A stretch of 64,000 nucleotides of DNA from Streptomyces sp. ALI-76-A (GTDB taxonomy: Bacteria; Actinomycetota; Actinomycetes; Streptomycetales; Streptomycetaceae), in the NCBI RefSeq assembly GCF_030287445.1, contig NZ_JASVWB010000002.1:5270001-5334000 (forward strand), given 5' to 3'. The translations under genes were made by a program, and so were the position numbers. Positions 17,526 to 33,743 of this stretch are shown piece by piece. Positions within the stretch are counted from its first letter, which is position 1. The number at the start of each line of letters is the position of its first letter. The notes beneath the pieces are model-generated. The model did no database searches. It saw only the letters and a list, made by a program, of their open reading frames with translations, and was not told the DNA's origin.

Positions 17526-17554
17526 TGGACATCAGTGTGCCAAGTGGCTACACT
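17526..17554 (+). promoter_or_regulatory. Promoter of rpoB-rpoC
   Basis: TGGACA (17526-17531) is 17 bp from TACACT (17549-17554), giving a start near 17561 and a leader of about 180 nt. A weaker TTGACG (17367) lies upstream. Confidence 0.6.
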
Positions 17555-17738
17555 GACCCTTTGCGCTGCCTGTTAGCTGTCCCCTGCCCGTCACCAGGGG
17601 CATGCCCTCACTTGAGCACCGATGATCAGACCGTCCCCGACCTGGCCCCTTCGGCCGGACAGGGAAACGGCTGCCTCTGTGTCCGGGAGAGGGACCGGTA
17701 CGCGCGTAGTGAGTCCGAGCCCTCGGAAGGACCCCCTC

Positions 17739-20700
17739 TTGGCCGCCTCGCGCACTGCCTCGACCGCGAATACGAACAACGGCGCCAGCACCGCCCCGCT
17801 GCGCATCTCCTTTGCAAAGATCAAGGAGCCCCTCGAGGTTCCGAACCTTCTCGCGCTGCAAACCGAGAGCTTTGACTGGCTGCTCGGCAACGACGCGTGG
17901 AAGGCTCGCGTCGAGGCGGCTCTGGAATCCGGTCAGGACGTCCCCACCAAGTCCGGTCTGGAAGAGATCTTCGAGGAGATCTCTCCGATCGAGGACTTCT
18001 CCGGGTCGATGTCGCTGACTTTCCGCGACCACCGTTTCGAGCCGCCGAAGAACAGCATCGACGAGTGCAAGGAGCGCGACTTCACGTACGCGGCTCCGCT
18101 CTTCGTGACGGCCGAGTTCACCAACAATGAGACCGGCGAGATCAAGTCCCAGACGGTCTTCATGGGCGACTTCCCGCTCATGACCAACAAGGGCACCTTC
18201 GTCATCAACGGCACCGAGCGTGTCGTGGTGTCGCAGCTGGTCCGTTCGCCGGGCGTCTACTTCGACTCCTCGATCGACAAGACGTCCGACAAGGACATCT
18301 TCTCCGCCAAGATCATCCCGTCCCGGGGTGCCTGGCTGGAGATGGAGATCGACAAGCGTGACATGGTCGGTGTGCGCATCGACCGCAAGCGCAAGCAGTC
18401 CGTGACCGTTCTCCTCAAGGCTCTCGGTTGGACCACCGAGCAGATCCTGGAGGAGTTCGGCGAGTACGAGTCCATGCGCGCCACCCTGGAGAAGGACCAC
18501 ACCCAGGGCCAGGACGACGCGCTGCTCGACATCTACCGCAAGCTGCGTCCGGGCGAGCCCCCCACCCGGGAGGCCGCGCAGACGCTCCTGGAGAACCTCT
18601 ACTTCAACTCGAAGCGCTACGACCTCGCCAAGGTCGGCCGCTACAAGGTGAACAAGAAGCTCGGCGGGGACGAGCCGCTGGACGCCGGTGTGCTCACCAC
18701 CGACGACATCATCGCCACCATCAAGTACCTGGTGAAGCTGCACGCCGGTGAGACCGAGACGGTCGGCGAGTCCGGTCGCTCGATCATGGTCGAGACCGAC
18801 GACATCGACCACTTCGGCAACCGCCGTATCCGCAACGTGGGCGAGCTGATCCAGAACCAGGTCCGTACGGGTCTCGCCCGTATGGAGCGGGTCGTGCGTG
18901 AGCGCATGACCACCCAGGACGTCGAGGCGATCACGCCGCAGACCCTGATCAACATCCGGCCGGTCGTCGCCTCCATCAAGGAGTTCTTCGGCACCAGCCA
19001 GCTGTCGCAGTTCATGGACCAGAACAACCCGCTGTCGGGCCTGACGCACAAGCGTCGTCTCAACGCGCTCGGCCCGGGTGGTCTGTCCCGTGAGCGGGCC
19101 GGCTTCGAGGTCCGTGACGTGCACCCCTCGCACTACGGCCGCATGTGCCCGATCGAGACGCCGGAAGGACCGAACATCGGTCTGATCGGTTCGCTCGCCT
19201 CCTACGGCCGGATCAACCCGTTCGGTTTCATCGAGACGCCCTACCGCAAGGTCGTCGAGGGCCAGGTCACCGACGAGGTCGACTACCTGACCGCCGACGA
19301 GGAGGACCGCTTCGTCATCGCGCAGGCCAACGCCCTGCTGAACGACGAGTTCCGGTTCGAGGAGGCCCGCGTCCTGGTCCGCCGTCGTGGCGGCGAGGTC
19401 GACTACGTCCCCGGTGACGACGTCGACTACATGGACGTCTCCCCGCGCCAGATGGTGTCGGTCGCGACCGCGATGATCCCGTTCCTCGAGCACGACGACG
19501 CCAACCGTGCCCTCATGGGCGCGAACATGATGCGGCAGGCCGTGCCGCTCATCAAGTCCGAGGCTCCGCTCGTCGGCACCGGCATGGAGTACCGCTCCGC
19601 CGTCGACGCCGGCGACGTGGTCAAGGCCGAGAAGGACGGTGTGGTCCAGGAGGTCTCCGCGGACTACATCACCACCGCCAACGACGACGGCACGTACATC
19701 ACGTACCGCCTGGCCAAGTTCTCGCGCTCCAACCAGGGCACCTCGGTCAACCAGAAGGTCATCGTCAACGAGGGTGACCGGATCATCGAGGGCCAGGTGC
19801 TCGCGGACGGTCCGGCCACCGAGAACGGCGAGATGGCGCTGGGCAAGAACCTGCTCGTGGCGTTCATGCCGTGGGAGGGTCACAACTACGAGGACGCGAT
19901 CATCCTGTCGCAGCGCCTCGTGCAGGACGACGTCCTCTCCTCGATCCACATCGAGGAGCACGAGGTCGACGCCCGTGACACCAAGCTCGGCCCGGAGGAG
20001 ATCACCCGGGACATCCCGAACGTCTCCGAGGAGGTCCTCGCCGACCTCGACGAGCGCGGCATCATCCGGATCGGTGCCGAGGTCGTCGCCGGCGACATCC
20101 TGGTCGGCAAGGTCACGCCCAAGGGCGAGACCGAGCTGACCCCGGAGGAGCGCCTGCTGCGCGCCATCTTCGGTGAGAAGGCCCGTGAGGTCCGTGACAC
20201 CTCGCTGAAGGTCCCGCACGGCGAGATCGGCAAGGTCATCGGCGTCCGCGTCTTCGACCGCGAGGAGGGCGACGAGCTTCCCCCCGGTGTGAACCAGCTG
20301 GTGCGCGTGTACGTGGCGCAGAAGCGCAAGATCACCGACGGTGACAAGCTCGCCGGCCGGCACGGCAACAAGGGCGTCATCTCGAAGATCCTGCCGATCG
20401 AGGACATGCCGTTCCTGGAGGACGGCACCCCGGTCGACATCATCCTCAACCCGCTGGGTGTCCCGTCCCGGATGAACCCGGGACAGGTTCTGGAGATCCA
20501 CCTCGGCTGGCTCGCCAGCCGCGGCTGGGACGTCTCCGGCCTCGCCGAGGACTGGGCGCAGCGCCTCCAGGTGATCGGCGCGGACCAGGTCGACCCGGGC
20601 ACGAACGTCGCGACCCCCGTCTTCGACGGTGCGCGTGAGGACGAGCTCGCGGGTCTGCTCCAGCACACCATCCCGAACCGCGACGGCGAGCGCATGGTGC

Positions 20701-21224
20701 AGCCGACCGGTAAGGCGAGGATGTTCGACGGCCGCTCCGGCGAGCCGTTCCCGGAGCCGATCTCGGTCGGTTACATGTACATCCTCAAGCTGCACCACCT
20801 GGTCGACGACAAGCTGCACGCGCGTTCGACCGGTCCGTACTCGATGATCACCCAGCAGCCGCTGGGTGGTAAGGCCCAGTTCGGTGGCCAGCGGTTCGGC
20901 GAGATGGAGGTGTGGGCGCTGGAGGCCTATGGCGCCGCGTACGCCCTCCAGGAACTGCTGACCATCAAGTCCGACGACGTCACCGGCCGCGTGAAGGTCT
21001 ACGAGGCCATCGTCAAGGGCGAGAACATCCCTGAGCCCGGCATCCCCGAGTCCTTCAAGGTGCTCATCAAGGAGATGCAGTCCCTGTGCCTCAACGTGGA
21101 GGTGCTGTCCTCGGACGGCATGTCCATCGAGATGCGCGACACCGACGAGGACGTCTTCCGCGCTGCGGAAGAGCTCGGCATCGACCTGTCCCGGCGCGAG
21201 CCGAGCAGCGTCGAAGAGGTCTGA
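17739..21224 (+). CDS. rpoB: RNA polymerase beta subunit
   Basis: The 1161-residue beta subunit is complete: N-terminal lobes ([20 protein letters not shown]), rifampicin pocket ([20 protein letters not shown]), catalytic-face [12 protein letters not shown] and [10 protein letters not shown], and C-terminal clamp ([20 protein letters not shown]). The TTG at 17739 was chosen: GGAAGGA sits 8 bp upstream and it gives the length usual for Streptomyces; the longer frame to 17622 is not protein-like. Residue 442, equivalent to E. coli Ser531, is Asn while His437 (E. coli 526) is kept. rpoC follows after 97 bp. Confidence 0.98.
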   Translation: MAASRTASTANTNNGASTAPLRISFAKIKEPLEVPNLLALQTESFDWLLGNDAWKARVEAALESGQDVPTKSGLEEIFEEISPIEDFSGSMSLTFRDHRFEPPKNSIDECKERDFTYAAPLFVTAEFTNNETGEIKSQTVFMGDFPLMTNKGTFVINGTERVVVSQLVRSPGVYFDSSIDKTSDKDIFSAKIIPSRGAWLEMEIDKRDMVGVRIDRKRKQSVTVLLKALGWTTEQILEEFGEYESMRATLEKDHTQGQDDALLDIYRKLRPGEPPTREAAQTLLENLYFNSKRYDLAKVGRYKVNKKLGGDEPLDAGVLTTDDIIATIKYLVKLHAGETETVGESGRSIMVETDDIDHFGNRRIRNVGELIQNQVRTGLARMERVVRERMTTQDVEAITPQTLINIRPVVASIKEFFGTSQLSQFMDQNNPLSGLTHKRRLNALGPGGLSRERAGFEVRDVHPSHYGRMCPIETPEGPNIGLIGSLASYGRINPFGFIETPYRKVVEGQVTDEVDYLTADEEDRFVIAQANALLNDEFRFEEARVLVRRRGGEVDYVPGDDVDYMDVSPRQMVSVATAMIPFLEHDDANRALMGANMMRQAVPLIKSEAPLVGTGMEYRSAVDAGDVVKAEKDGVVQEVSADYITTANDDGTYITYRLAKFSRSNQGTSVNQKVIVNEGDRIIEGQVLADGPATENGEMALGKNLLVAFMPWEGHNYEDAIILSQRLVQDDVLSSIHIEEHEVDARDTKLGPEEITRDIPNVSEEVLADLDERGIIRIGAEVVAGDILVGKVTPKGETELTPEERLLRAIFGEKAREVRDTSLKVPHGEIGKVIGVRVFDREEGDELPPGVNQLVRVYVAQKRKITDGDKLAGRHGNKGVISKILPIEDMPFLEDGTPVDIILNPLGVPSRMNPGQVLEIHLGWLASRGWDVSGLAEDWAQRLQVIGADQVDPGTNVATPVFDGAREDELAGLLQHTIPNRDGERMVQPTGKARMFDGRSGEPFPEPISVGYMYILKLHHLVDDKLHARSTGPYSMITQQPLGGKAQFGGQRFGEMEVWALEAYGAAYALQELLTIKSDDVTGRVKVYEAIVKGENIPEPGIPESFKVLIKEMQSLCLNVEVLSSDGMSIEMRDTDEDVFRAAEELGIDLSRREPSSVEEV

Positions 21225-21321
21225 CGGGAGTCCGGCGGGGCCTTTCCACCGAAGGCCCCGCCGACCCCGCGACCCCCGTTTCAGACCACAGACTTACAAC
21301 CCTGAGAGGGATTGACGCATA

Positions 21322-25221
<3,900 letters not shown>

Positions 25222-25245
25222 GGCGTAGGCGTGTGAAGTGCGGGA

Positions 25246-25271
25246 GGGCGGTCATCCTCGGATGGCCGCCC
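25246..25271 (+). terminator. Terminator after rpoC
   Basis: A 12-bp stem (25246-25257 with 25260-25271, one G-U) starts 24 bp after the rpoC stop; the innermost pairs must open to make a loop. Confidence 0.65.
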
Positions 25272-25442
25272 TTCGGCGTGGCGGGCGTCGGCGTGGCGCG
25301 GCGAGGCCCGCTCGGCGCGGCGTTCCGCGGCCCGCTCGGGCACCGGGAGGGCGGGAATCGGCCACTGTGGCCGGTTCGCGGCTGTCACCGATGGAGGGTG
25401 GTGGCGCATCATGGAGGGACTCGGGGGTTCGGGAGGTGTTCC

Positions 25443-25985
25443 GTGACGCATCCTTCATGGCGGCCCTGGCAGCCGGGGCAGGGTCTTCCCCAGCCCTGGC
25501 AGGGCGCCGGCAGCCCGGCGATGCTCGCCTCGCACGCAGACCGGGAGCGGGCCGTGGACGTGCTCAGAGCCGGGTTCGGCGAGGGGCGGCTGGAGAAGGC
25601 GGAGTTCGACCAGAGGGTCGCCAGGGCCTACGCGGCCCGTACGGTGGGTGAGCTGGCTCTGCTGGTCGCCGACCTGCCCACGGGGCCCGTACCGCAGCCT
25701 GCGGCCGTCGTGGGGGTGCCGCAGACGTTCCTGCCCCTGCCGCGCCCGCGGACGAACGGGAAGGCCGTGGCCGCCGCCGTGTGCGGGCTGCTGTGCGTGC
25801 CGACCTTCGGGCTCACCGGGCTGCCGGCGATCATCCTCGGGCATGTGGCGCGTGGGGAGATCAACCGCACCGGGGAGGGCGGCGACGGGCTCGCCATCAC
25901 CGGACTGGTCCTCGGCTGGCTGTCCACCGGGGGGTGGGCGCTCGTCATGACCCTGATGGTTCTGGTGGGGCTGGCGACCGGGTGA
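25443..25985 (+). CDS. DUF1707/DUF4190 membrane protein
   Basis: The 180-residue product has a short Pro/Gln-rich start, then a DUF1707 (SHOCT-like) helix set: LASHADRERAVDVLRAGF, GRLEKAEFDQRVARAYAART and LALLVADLP. After a linker come two hydrophobic segments (AAAVCGLLCVPTFGLTGLPA and LVLGWLSTGGWALVMTLMVL) flanking AIILGHVARGEINR, the DUF4190 pattern. Such proteins are frequent in actinobacterial membranes with unknown role. The GTG at 25443 has GGAGG 7 bp upstream; longer upstream frame is rejected. Confidence 0.75.
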   Translation: MTHPSWRPWQPGQGLPQPWQGAGSPAMLASHADRERAVDVLRAGFGEGRLEKAEFDQRVARAYAARTVGELALLVADLPTGPVPQPAAVVGVPQTFLPLPRPRTNGKAVAAAVCGLLCVPTFGLTGLPAIILGHVARGEINRTGEGGDGLAITGLVLGWLSTGGWALVMTLMVLVGLATG

Positions 25986-26102
25986 GGGGCCGTGGGCGCG
26001 GGAAGTGCCCCCGCGACTCGGCCGGAACGTGCTTTTGAAGATCATTCGCGGTGCGGGGGCTTGACATGTTCTGCCTGGTGAGCCGGGTGCGGCCCATTTG
26101 TT

Positions 26103-26131
26103 TTGACCGCAGCGAATGAGCTAGGTACGCT
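26103..26131 (+). promoter_or_regulatory. Promoter of the str operon
   Basis: TTGACC (26103-26108) and TACGCT (26126-26131) are 17 bp apart, giving a leader near 190 nt. A second TTGACA at 26061 has no clear -10. The gap 25986-26325 holds these and the leader hairpin, no gene. Confidence 0.65.
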
Positions 26132-26250
26132 CAGACCTTGTGCCTGGGGTGTGCCCTGGCTCTCGTGCGTGCCTTCACACCGCATAGCGAGCCGTCACTG
26201 GCCACCGTAATCTGCGCCCTTTTCGCCTCGCGGCGAGAGTCTGCCGGATT

Positions 26251-26275
26251 CGACACACCCGACCGCGTGGGTCGG
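26251..26275 (+). promoter_or_regulatory. Shared leader hairpin, str copy
   Basis: CGACACACCCGACC is followed by GCGT and GGGTCGG, forming a stem of six or seven GC-rich pairs 50 nt before rpsL. A 25-nt copy with one mismatch lies before rpsJ (32686-32710). Confidence 0.7.
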
Positions 26276-26325
26276 CGACGTTCCAGGTTAGCTTCACCAT
26301 TCGGCACACAGAAACCGGAGAAGTA

Positions 26326-26697
26326 GTGCCTACGATCCAGCAGCTGGTCCGGAAGGGCCGGCAGGACAAGGTCGAGAAGAACAAGACGCCCGCACTCGAG
26401 GGTTCCCCTCAGCGCCGCGGCGTCTGCACGCGCGTGTTCACGACCACCCCGAAGAAGCCGAACTCGGCCCTGCGTAAGGTCGCGCGTGTGCGTCTGACCA
26501 GCGGGATCGAGGTCACCGCTTACATTCCGGGTGAGGGACACAACCTGCAGGAGCACTCCATCGTGCTCGTGCGTGGTGGCCGTGTGAAGGACCTGCCGGG
26601 TGTTCGCTACAAGATCATCCGCGGTTCCCTTGACACCCAGGGTGTGAAGAACCGCAAGCAGGCCCGCAGCCGCTACGGCGCCAAGAAGGAGAAGTAA
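26326..26697 (+). CDS. rpsL: 30S ribosomal protein S12
   Basis: S12 guards decoding accuracy. The 123-residue sequence contains [17 protein letters not shown] and [13 protein letters not shown]. Lys43 and Lys88, where streptomycin-resistance changes occur, are wild type. GTG at 26326 overlaps no other gene; rpsG starts 2 nt after the stop. Confidence 0.98.
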   Translation: MPTIQQLVRKGRQDKVEKNKTPALEGSPQRRGVCTRVFTTTPKKPNSALRKVARVRLTSGIEVTAYIPGEGHNLQEHSIVLVRGGRVKDLPGVRYKIIRGSLDTQGVKNRKQARSRYGAKKEK

Positions 26698-26699
26698 GA

Positions 26700-27170
26700 A
26701 TGCCTCGTAAGGGCCCCGCCCCGAAGCGCCCGGTCATCATCGACCCGGTCTACGGTTCTCCTCTTGTCACCTCCCTGATCAACAAGGTGCTGCTGAACGG
26801 CAAGCGCTCCACCGCCGAGCGCATCGTGTACGGCGCCATGGAGGGCCTGCGCGAGAAGACCGGCAACGACCCGGTCATCACGCTGAAGCGCGCTCTGGAG
26901 AACATCAAGCCGACCCTCGAGGTCAAGTCCCGCCGTGTCGGTGGCGCCACCTACCAGGTGCCGGTCGAGGTCAAGCCCGGCCGCGCCAGCACCCTGGCGC
27001 TGCGCTGGCTGGTCGGTTACTCCCGCGCCCGTCGCGAGAAGACCATGACCGAGCGTCTGCTCAACGAGCTTCTCGACGCCTCCAACGGCCTCGGTGCCGC
27101 TGTGAAGAAGCGTGAGGACACCCACAAGATGGCCGAGTCCAACAAGGCCTTCGCGCACTACCGCTGGTAG
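26700..27170 (+). CDS. rpsG: 30S ribosomal protein S7
   Basis: S7 nucleates the head of the small subunit. The 156-residue product has [20 protein letters not shown] and the signature [16 protein letters not shown] region ([20 protein letters not shown]) and ends NKAFAHYRW. In many bacteria S7 represses the str operon. It follows rpsL by 2 nt. Confidence 0.98.
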   Translation: MPRKGPAPKRPVIIDPVYGSPLVTSLINKVLLNGKRSTAERIVYGAMEGLREKTGNDPVITLKRALENIKPTLEVKSRRVGGATYQVPVEVKPGRASTLALRWLVGYSRARREKTMTERLLNELLDASNGLGAAVKKREDTHKMAESNKAFAHYRW

Positions 27171-27209
27171 TCGTAACCCACATCGAGACCGAGAGAAGAC
27201 TGAAGCCTT

Positions 27210-29336
27210 ATGGCTACCACTTCACTTGACCTGGCCAAGGTCCGCAACATCGGGATCATGGCCCACATCGACGCGGGCAAGACGACCACCACCGAGCGGA
27301 TCCTGTTCTACACCGGCGTCTCGTACAAGATCGGTGAGGTCCACGACGGCGCCGCCACGATGGACTGGATGGAGCAGGAGCAGGAGCGTGGCATCACGAT
27401 CACGTCTGCTGCGACCACCTGTCACTGGCCGCTCGAGGACAACGACTACACCATCAACATCATCGACACCCCGGGGCACGTCGACTTCACCGTCGAGGTG
27501 GAGCGCTCCCTGCGCGTGCTCGACGGTGCCGTGACGGTGTTCGACGGTGTCGCCGGTGTCGAGCCGCAGTCCGAGACGGTGTGGCGTCAGGCCGACCGCT
27601 ACGGCGTTCCCCGCATCTGCTTCGTCAACAAGCTGGACCGTACCGGCGCCGAGTTCCACCGCTGCGTGGACATGATCAAGGACCGGCTCGGTGCCGTGCC
27701 GATCGTCATGCAGCTCCCCATCGGTGCCGAGATGGACTTCAAGGGCGTTGTGGACCTGGTCCGCATGAAGGCGCTCGTGTGGTCCGCCGAGGCGGCGAAG
27801 GGCGAGATGTACGACGTCGTCGACATCCCCGCCACGCACGCCGAGGCTGCCGAGGAGTACCGCGGCCGGCTGGTCGAGACCGTCGCGGAGAACGACGACG
27901 AGATCATGGAGCTGTTCCTGGAGGGCCAGGAGCCCACCGAGGAGCAGCTGTACGCCGCGATCCGTCGTATCACCATCGCGTCCGGCAAGTCGGACGGCGT
28001 CACGGTCACCCCGGTGTTCTGCGGTACCGCGTTCAAGAACAAGGGCGTCCAGCCCCTGCTCGACGCGGTCGTGCGCTACCTGCCGACCCCGCTCGACGTC
28101 GAGGCCATCGAGGGCCACGACGTCAAGGACCCCGAGGTCGTCGTCAAGCGCAAGCCGTCCGACGAGGAGCCGCTGTCCGCCCTCGCCTTCAAGATCATGA
28201 GCGACCCGCACCTGGGCAAGCTCACCTTCGTCCGGATCTACTCCGGCCGTCTGGAGTCCGGCACCGCGGTGCTGAACTCGGTCAAGGGCAAGAAGGAGCG
28301 CATTGGCAAGATCTACCGTATGCACGCGAACAAGCGTGAGGAGATCGAGTCGGTGGGCGCCGGCGACATCGTCGCCGTCATGGGCCTCAAGCAGACCACC
28401 ACCGGTGAGACGCTGAGCGACGACAAGAACCCGGTCATCCTGGAGTCCATGGACTTCCCGGCGCCGGTCATCCAGGTCGCCATCGAGCCCAAGTCCAAGG
28501 GCGACCAGGAGAAGCTGGGTGTCGCCATCCAGCGCCTGGCCGAGGAGGACCCGTCCTTCCAGGTCCACTCGGACGAGGAGACCGGCCAGACCATCATCGG
28601 CGGTATGGGCGAGCTGCACCTCGAGGTGCTGGTCGACCGGATGCGCCGTGAGTTCAAGGTCGAGGCCAACGTCGGTAAGCCGCAGGTCGCGTACCGTGAG
28701 ACGATCCGCAAGACCGTCGAGCGCGTGGACTACACCCACAAGAAGCAGACCGGTGGTACCGGTCAGTTCGCCAAGGTGCAGATCGCGATCGAGCCGATCG
28801 AGGGCGGCGACGCCTCCTACGAGTTCGTGAACAAGGTGACCGGTGGTCGTATCCCGAAGGAGTACATTCCTTCGGTCGACGCCGGTGCGCAGGAGGCCAT
28901 GCAGTTCGGCATCCTCGCCGGCTACGAGATGACGGGCGTCCGCGTCACGCTTCTCGACGGCGCCTACCACGAGGTCGACTCCTCCGAGCTCGCCTTCAAG
29001 ATCGCCGGTTCGCAGGCGTTCAAGGAGGCCGCGCGCAAGGCCAGCCCCGTGCTGCTCGAGCCGATGATGGCCGTCGAGGTCACCACGCCCGAGGACTACA
29101 TGGGTGAGGTCATCGGCGACATCAACTCCCGCCGTGGCCAGATCCAGGCCATGGAGGAGCGGGCCGGTGCCCGTGTCGTGAAGGGCCTCGTGCCTCTTTC
29201 GGAGATGTTCGGCTACGTCGGAGACCTCCGCAGCAAGACGTCGGGTCGCGCAAGCTACTCGATGCAGTTCGACTCCTACGCCGAGGTTCCGCGGAACGTC
29301 GCCGAGGAGATCATCGCGAAGGCCAAGGGCGAGTAA
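27210..29336 (+). CDS. fusA: Elongation factor G
   Basis: EF-G drives ribosomal translocation using GTP. The 708-residue protein shows the G1 motif [15 protein letters not shown], switch motif [21 protein letters not shown] and NKLD, followed by domains II to V ([36 protein letters not shown]). It sits 39 bp after rpsG in the str operon. This is the housekeeping form; fusidic-acid-resistant paralogues are not suggested. Confidence 0.98.
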   Translation: MATTSLDLAKVRNIGIMAHIDAGKTTTTERILFYTGVSYKIGEVHDGAATMDWMEQEQERGITITSAATTCHWPLEDNDYTINIIDTPGHVDFTVEVERSLRVLDGAVTVFDGVAGVEPQSETVWRQADRYGVPRICFVNKLDRTGAEFHRCVDMIKDRLGAVPIVMQLPIGAEMDFKGVVDLVRMKALVWSAEAAKGEMYDVVDIPATHAEAAEEYRGRLVETVAENDDEIMELFLEGQEPTEEQLYAAIRRITIASGKSDGVTVTPVFCGTAFKNKGVQPLLDAVVRYLPTPLDVEAIEGHDVKDPEVVVKRKPSDEEPLSALAFKIMSDPHLGKLTFVRIYSGRLESGTAVLNSVKGKKERIGKIYRMHANKREEIESVGAGDIVAVMGLKQTTTGETLSDDKNPVILESMDFPAPVIQVAIEPKSKGDQEKLGVAIQRLAEEDPSFQVHSDEETGQTIIGGMGELHLEVLVDRMRREFKVEANVGKPQVAYRETIRKTVERVDYTHKKQTGGTGQFAKVQIAIEPIEGGDASYEFVNKVTGGRIPKEYIPSVDAGAQEAMQFGILAGYEMTGVRVTLLDGAYHEVDSSELAFKIAGSQAFKEAARKASPVLLEPMMAVEVTTPEDYMGEVIGDINSRRGQIQAMEERAGARVVKGLVPLSEMFGYVGDLRSKTSGRASYSMQFDSYAEVPRNVAEEIIAKAKGE

Positions 29337-29379
29337 CGCACCGCGTTCACACGCCGTAGGCTTGACTCCGGAGCCTCGC

Positions 29380-29414
29380 GGGGCATTCCGCCGCAACAGC
29401 GGAGGGAATGCCCC
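29380..29414 (+). terminator. Hairpin between fusA and tuf
   Basis: A 10-bp stem (29380-29389 with 29405-29414) has an inner CCGC/GCGG pair. It may lower read-through from fusA; tuf has further sequence upstream (TTGACT at 29363) that might serve as its own -35. Confidence 0.55.
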
Positions 29415-29493
29415 GGGGATCCGGGCCATCCAGCAAAGATCACCTGGCGCCGATGAAGTAAGGCGTACCAGAACCACTCCCAGGAGGACCCCA

Positions 29494-30687
<1,194 letters not shown>

Positions 30688-30735
30688 GCTTGTCGATCTG
30701 ACCTGGTAGCTCCAGCGTGAGCTGAGCTCCTGAAG

Positions 30736-30768
30736 GGGCCCGTACGACTTCGGTCGTACGGGCCCTTT
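30736..30768 (+). terminator. Terminator of the str operon
   Basis: A 13-bp perfect stem (30736-30748 with 30753-30765) with a TTCG tetraloop and TTT tail stands 48 bp after tuf. The remaining gap to 30993 shows no gene of its own. Confidence 0.9.
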
Positions 30769-30993
30769 CGCGTGCCTGCGGCGGGGCCGGCGGAGGCGGT
30801 CGCGCCGCAGGGGTCAAGTGAAGTGTCCGGGAACTCTGGGCGGCGTCCCGGCGAGCGTTGCGGCAACTCCCCGGCGTCCGCGGGGGATTGTTCTTGTCTG
30901 TTCGCCGTGGGGCGACCGGGCGGCCGTAGCGTGAGCGGGTCCGGTGACCGCCCCGGCCCGGACTGCCTCGTGAGGACGGACGGACAGGTGTCG

Positions 30994-32202
30994 ATGCACG
31001 GCACGGACAGCAGGACGTCGATACCGCGACGGGTCGTCGGCGGCCCGCGGCAGCCACTGCCCCCGCTCGCCGTGCCCGGGCAGAAGCCGCCGAGGGCCGC
31101 CCAGATGCCCCGCCACGGCGCCGTACGGGAACGGGTGGGCCGCCGGCTGTACGCCATCGACGGGATCCGTCTGCTGGCCGCCCTGATGGTCGCCGTGCAC
31201 CACTACGCCGGCACCCACCGGGTCGACCGGCCGGGCAACGTGATCTGGGACCGGCCGGTGTCCGACATCATGCCCACGGTGTTCCGGTTCGCCGCCTACG
31301 GCTGGATCGGCGTCGAGATCTTCTTCGTCATCAGCGGCTTCGTGATCTGCATGTCGTGCTGGGGGCGCACCCCGCGGCAGTTCTTCGTGTCGCGGGTGAT
31401 CCGGCTGTACCCGGCGTACTGGTTCGCGGTGCTGTTCACGACGGGCGTGCTGGTGGCCGTGCCGGGCGTGTGGGAGCGGCTGCCGCTGCGGGAGGTGCTG
31501 CTCAACCTCACGATGCTCCAGTCCGGTTCGGGCGTGGCCGACGTCGACGGTGTGTACTGGACGCTCTGGGCAGAGCTGCGCTTCTACCTGCTGTTCCTGG
31601 TCGTCGTCGCCACCGGGCTCACGTACCGCAAGGTGGTGGTCTTCTGCTGTGTGTGGGGCGCGGCCGCGATGCTGGCGCCGGTGTCGGAGCTGCCGCTGCT
31701 GGAACTGGTCGCCAACCCGGACGGCGCCTGGTACTTCATCGCGGGGCTGGCGCTGTACCTCATGCACCGGTTCGGGCAGGACCTGCTGCTGTGGGGCATC
31801 CTCGCGATGGCCTGGCTGATGGGACAGCTGGAACTGGGCCGGCGGATCGACGAGGTCGAGCACGTGTCCGGGTGGCGGGGGAGCGTGCTGATCTTCACCG
31901 TGTTCCTGCTGGTGATGGTGGCGATCGCACTCGGCGCGACGGACGGCGTCCGGTGGCGATGGCTGGTGACGGCAGGGGCTCTGACGTATCCGCTCTACCT
32001 GATCCACTACGCGGCCGGCACGGCGGTCATCAACAGGCTGCGGGACACGATGGACGCGCGACTGCTGGTGGCGGTGGTGCTGGCCGGCTTCCTGGCCCTG
32101 AGCTGGCTGGTGCACCGGTTCCTGGAGCGGCCGCTGGCGGGGGTGCTGAAGCGGGGGTTGGACACGTCGTTCGCTCGGATGCGCAATGCGCGGGTGGGCT
32201 GA
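30994..32202 (+). CDS. Acyltransferase-3 family membrane protein
   Basis: The 402-residue protein begins with a 50-residue Pro/Arg-rich cytoplasmic tail, then RLYAIDGIRLLAALMVAVHH, the acyltransferase-3 signature with its conserved His, followed by EIFFVISGFVICMSCWG, SRVIRLYPAYWFAVL and about ten membrane helices, ending SWLVHRFLERPL. The family O-acylates sugars, exopolysaccharides, macrolides or lipids at the membrane. Its acceptor here is unknown and neighbours (str and S10 operons) give no clue. The ATG at 30994 is preferred; GTG at 30988 is possible. Confidence 0.88.
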   Translation: MHGTDSRTSIPRRVVGGPRQPLPPLAVPGQKPPRAAQMPRHGAVRERVGRRLYAIDGIRLLAALMVAVHHYAGTHRVDRPGNVIWDRPVSDIMPTVFRFAAYGWIGVEIFFVISGFVICMSCWGRTPRQFFVSRVIRLYPAYWFAVLFTTGVLVAVPGVWERLPLREVLLNLTMLQSGSGVADVDGVYWTLWAELRFYLLFLVVVATGLTYRKVVVFCCVWGAAAMLAPVSELPLLELVANPDGAWYFIAGLALYLMHRFGQDLLLWGILAMAWLMGQLELGRRIDEVEHVSGWRGSVLIFTVFLLVMVAIALGATDGVRWRWLVTAGALTYPLYLIHYAAGTAVINRLRDTMDARLLVAVVLAGFLALSWLVHRFLERPLAGVLKRGLDTSFARMRNARVG

Positions 32203-32400
32203 GAGGTACGGAGGCCGGCCCGGCGGGGTGGAGGGGCGCGGGTTCGGTGAAGGTTTCCGGGGTGAGTGCTGTCACGTCGGTGCCGACGCCTCTTCTGCGC
32301 GTCGCGATACCGTCGGAGCGCAGCTGCCTGTGCGCGCGTGTGCTGGACGCGGGCGCCTGGTTTGAGCTATGTCACTCTCCGGGTATTGTCTCCGGCCCGA

Positions 32401-32431
32401 TTGGCCAGGCTCCTGCCCCGTATGGCAGACT
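32401..32431 (+). promoter_or_regulatory. Candidate S10-operon promoter
   Basis: TTGGCC (32401-32406) and CAGACT (32426-32431), 19 bp apart, lie in the 567-bp gap before rpsJ (32203-32769). Alternatives such as TTGTCT at 32385 exist. No gene is seen in this gap. Confidence 0.4.
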
Positions 32432-32685
32432 GTCGGAGTTGCTCGGTCGAGTGTTGATGCTGCGCGCCTCCCGCCGGGAGGACCGGAAGCGAGTCCCACA
32501 GTACTCGTCGCCCCAACTGCCACACGGCAGCGCTGAGGCGGACGTACGGGAATCTTTCGGGAAGTGTCAGTGCGGCACCGGCCAGGCACCCGGTGGCCTT
32601 CTGGTCCCGGTCTGCGGTTCCGGAAGGGCCGTGTTCATTCCCTGGAGGGATGTTCGAACAAGGGACATCTGTGTCAGCGGAAGAG

Positions 32686-32710
32686 CGACACGCCCGACCG
32701 CGTGGGTCGG
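32686..32710 (+). promoter_or_regulatory. Shared leader hairpin, S10 copy
   Basis: CGACACGCCCGACC, GCGT, GGGTCGG repeats the element in front of rpsL with one change in 25 nt, 59 nt before rpsJ. The surrounding bases differ between the two leaders. Confidence 0.7.
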
Positions 32711-32769
32711 ACAGAAGGGCTGGAGCGCCGGGTTCCAGAGCGTTACGAGAGACAGGACTACTAGTAGCC

Positions 32770-33078
32770 ATGGCGGGACAGAAGATCCGCATCCGGCTCA
32801 AGGCCTACGACCACGAGGTCATCGACAGCTCGGCGAAGAAGATCGTCGAGACGGTGACGCGTACTGGTGCGTCGGTCGCGGGCCCGGTGCCGCTGCCCAC
32901 TGAGAAGAACGTGTACTGCGTCATCAAGTCGCCGCACAAGTACAAGGACTCGCGCGAGCACTTCGAGATGCGCACGCACAAGCGCCTGATCGACATCCTC
33001 GACCCGACTCCCAAGACCGTTGACTCTCTGATGCGACTCGACCTCCCGGCCGGTGTCGACATCGAGATCAAGCTCTGA
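32770..33078 (+). CDS. rpsJ: 30S ribosomal protein S10
   Basis: S10 is a head protein of the 30S subunit and also NusE, the antitermination partner of NusG. The 102-residue sequence has [39 protein letters not shown] and ends GVDIEIKL. It opens the S10 cluster; rplC follows after 16 nt. Confidence 0.98.
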   Translation: MAGQKIRIRLKAYDHEVIDSSAKKIVETVTRTGASVAGPVPLPTEKNVYCVIKSPHKYKDSREHFEMRTHKRLIDILDPTPKTVDSLMRLDLPAGVDIEIKL

Positions 33079-33094
33079 GGCCGGTGATCTGAAG

Positions 33095-33739
33095 ATGACC
33101 AAGCAGATCAAGGGCATCCTGGGCGAGAAGCTCGGCATGACGCAGGTGTGGGACGCGAACAACCGCGTCGTCCCGGTCACCGTCGTCAAGGCCGGCCCCA
33201 ACGTCGTCACCCAGGTCCGTACGAACGACACCGACGGCTACGAGTCGGTCCAGATCGCCTTCGGCGAGATCGACCCGCGCAAGGTGAACAAGCCCCTCAA
33301 GGGTCACTTCGCCAAGGCCGACGTCACTCCCCGCCGCCACCTCGTCGAGATCCGTACCGCTGACGCCAGCGAGTACACCCTCGGCCAGGAGATCACCGCC
33401 GAGGTGTTCGAGGCCGGCATCAAGGTCGACGTGACCGGCAAGAGCAAGGGCAAGGGCTTCGCCGGTGTCATGAAGCGTCACAACTTCAAGGGCCTCGGCG
33501 CCGGACACGGCACCCAGCGCAAGCACCGCTCTCCCGGTTCCATCGGTGGCTGCGCCACCCCGGGCCGCGTGTTCAAGGGCCTCCGCATGGCGGGTCGCAT
33601 GGGCAACGAGCGGGTCACCACCCAGAACCTGACCGTCCACGCCGTTGACGCGGAGAAGGGTCTGCTGCTCATCAAGGGCGCGGTTCCCGGTCCGAACGGC
33701 GGCCTCGTCCTGGTCCGCACCGCGGCCAAGGGGGCCTGA
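33095..33739 (+). CDS. rplC: 50S ribosomal protein L3
   Basis: L3 helps assemble and shape the peptidyl-transferase centre. The 214-residue product starts [20 protein letters not shown] and has the signature [20 protein letters not shown] with a Gln for methylation. ATG at 33095 with GGTGATCTGAAG upstream is chosen over an in-frame ATG 42 nt earlier. Confidence 0.98.
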   Translation: MTKQIKGILGEKLGMTQVWDANNRVVPVTVVKAGPNVVTQVRTNDTDGYESVQIAFGEIDPRKVNKPLKGHFAKADVTPRRHLVEIRTADASEYTLGQEITAEVFEAGIKVDVTGKSKGKGFAGVMKRHNFKGLGAGHGTQRKHRSPGSIGGCATPGRVFKGLRMAGRMGNERVTTQNLTVHAVDAEKGLLLIKGAVPGPNGGLVLVRTAAKGA

Positions 33740-33743
33740 GGTA

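Noticed and set aside
17532..20819. 1095-codon open frame antisense to rpoB
   Set aside because: It mirrors the codon bias of rpoB, has Leu/Asp/Val-rich noise and no domain; high GC creates such shadows.
26452..26616. Streptomycin-resistance changes in rpsL
   Set aside because: Lys43 and Lys88 are wild type.
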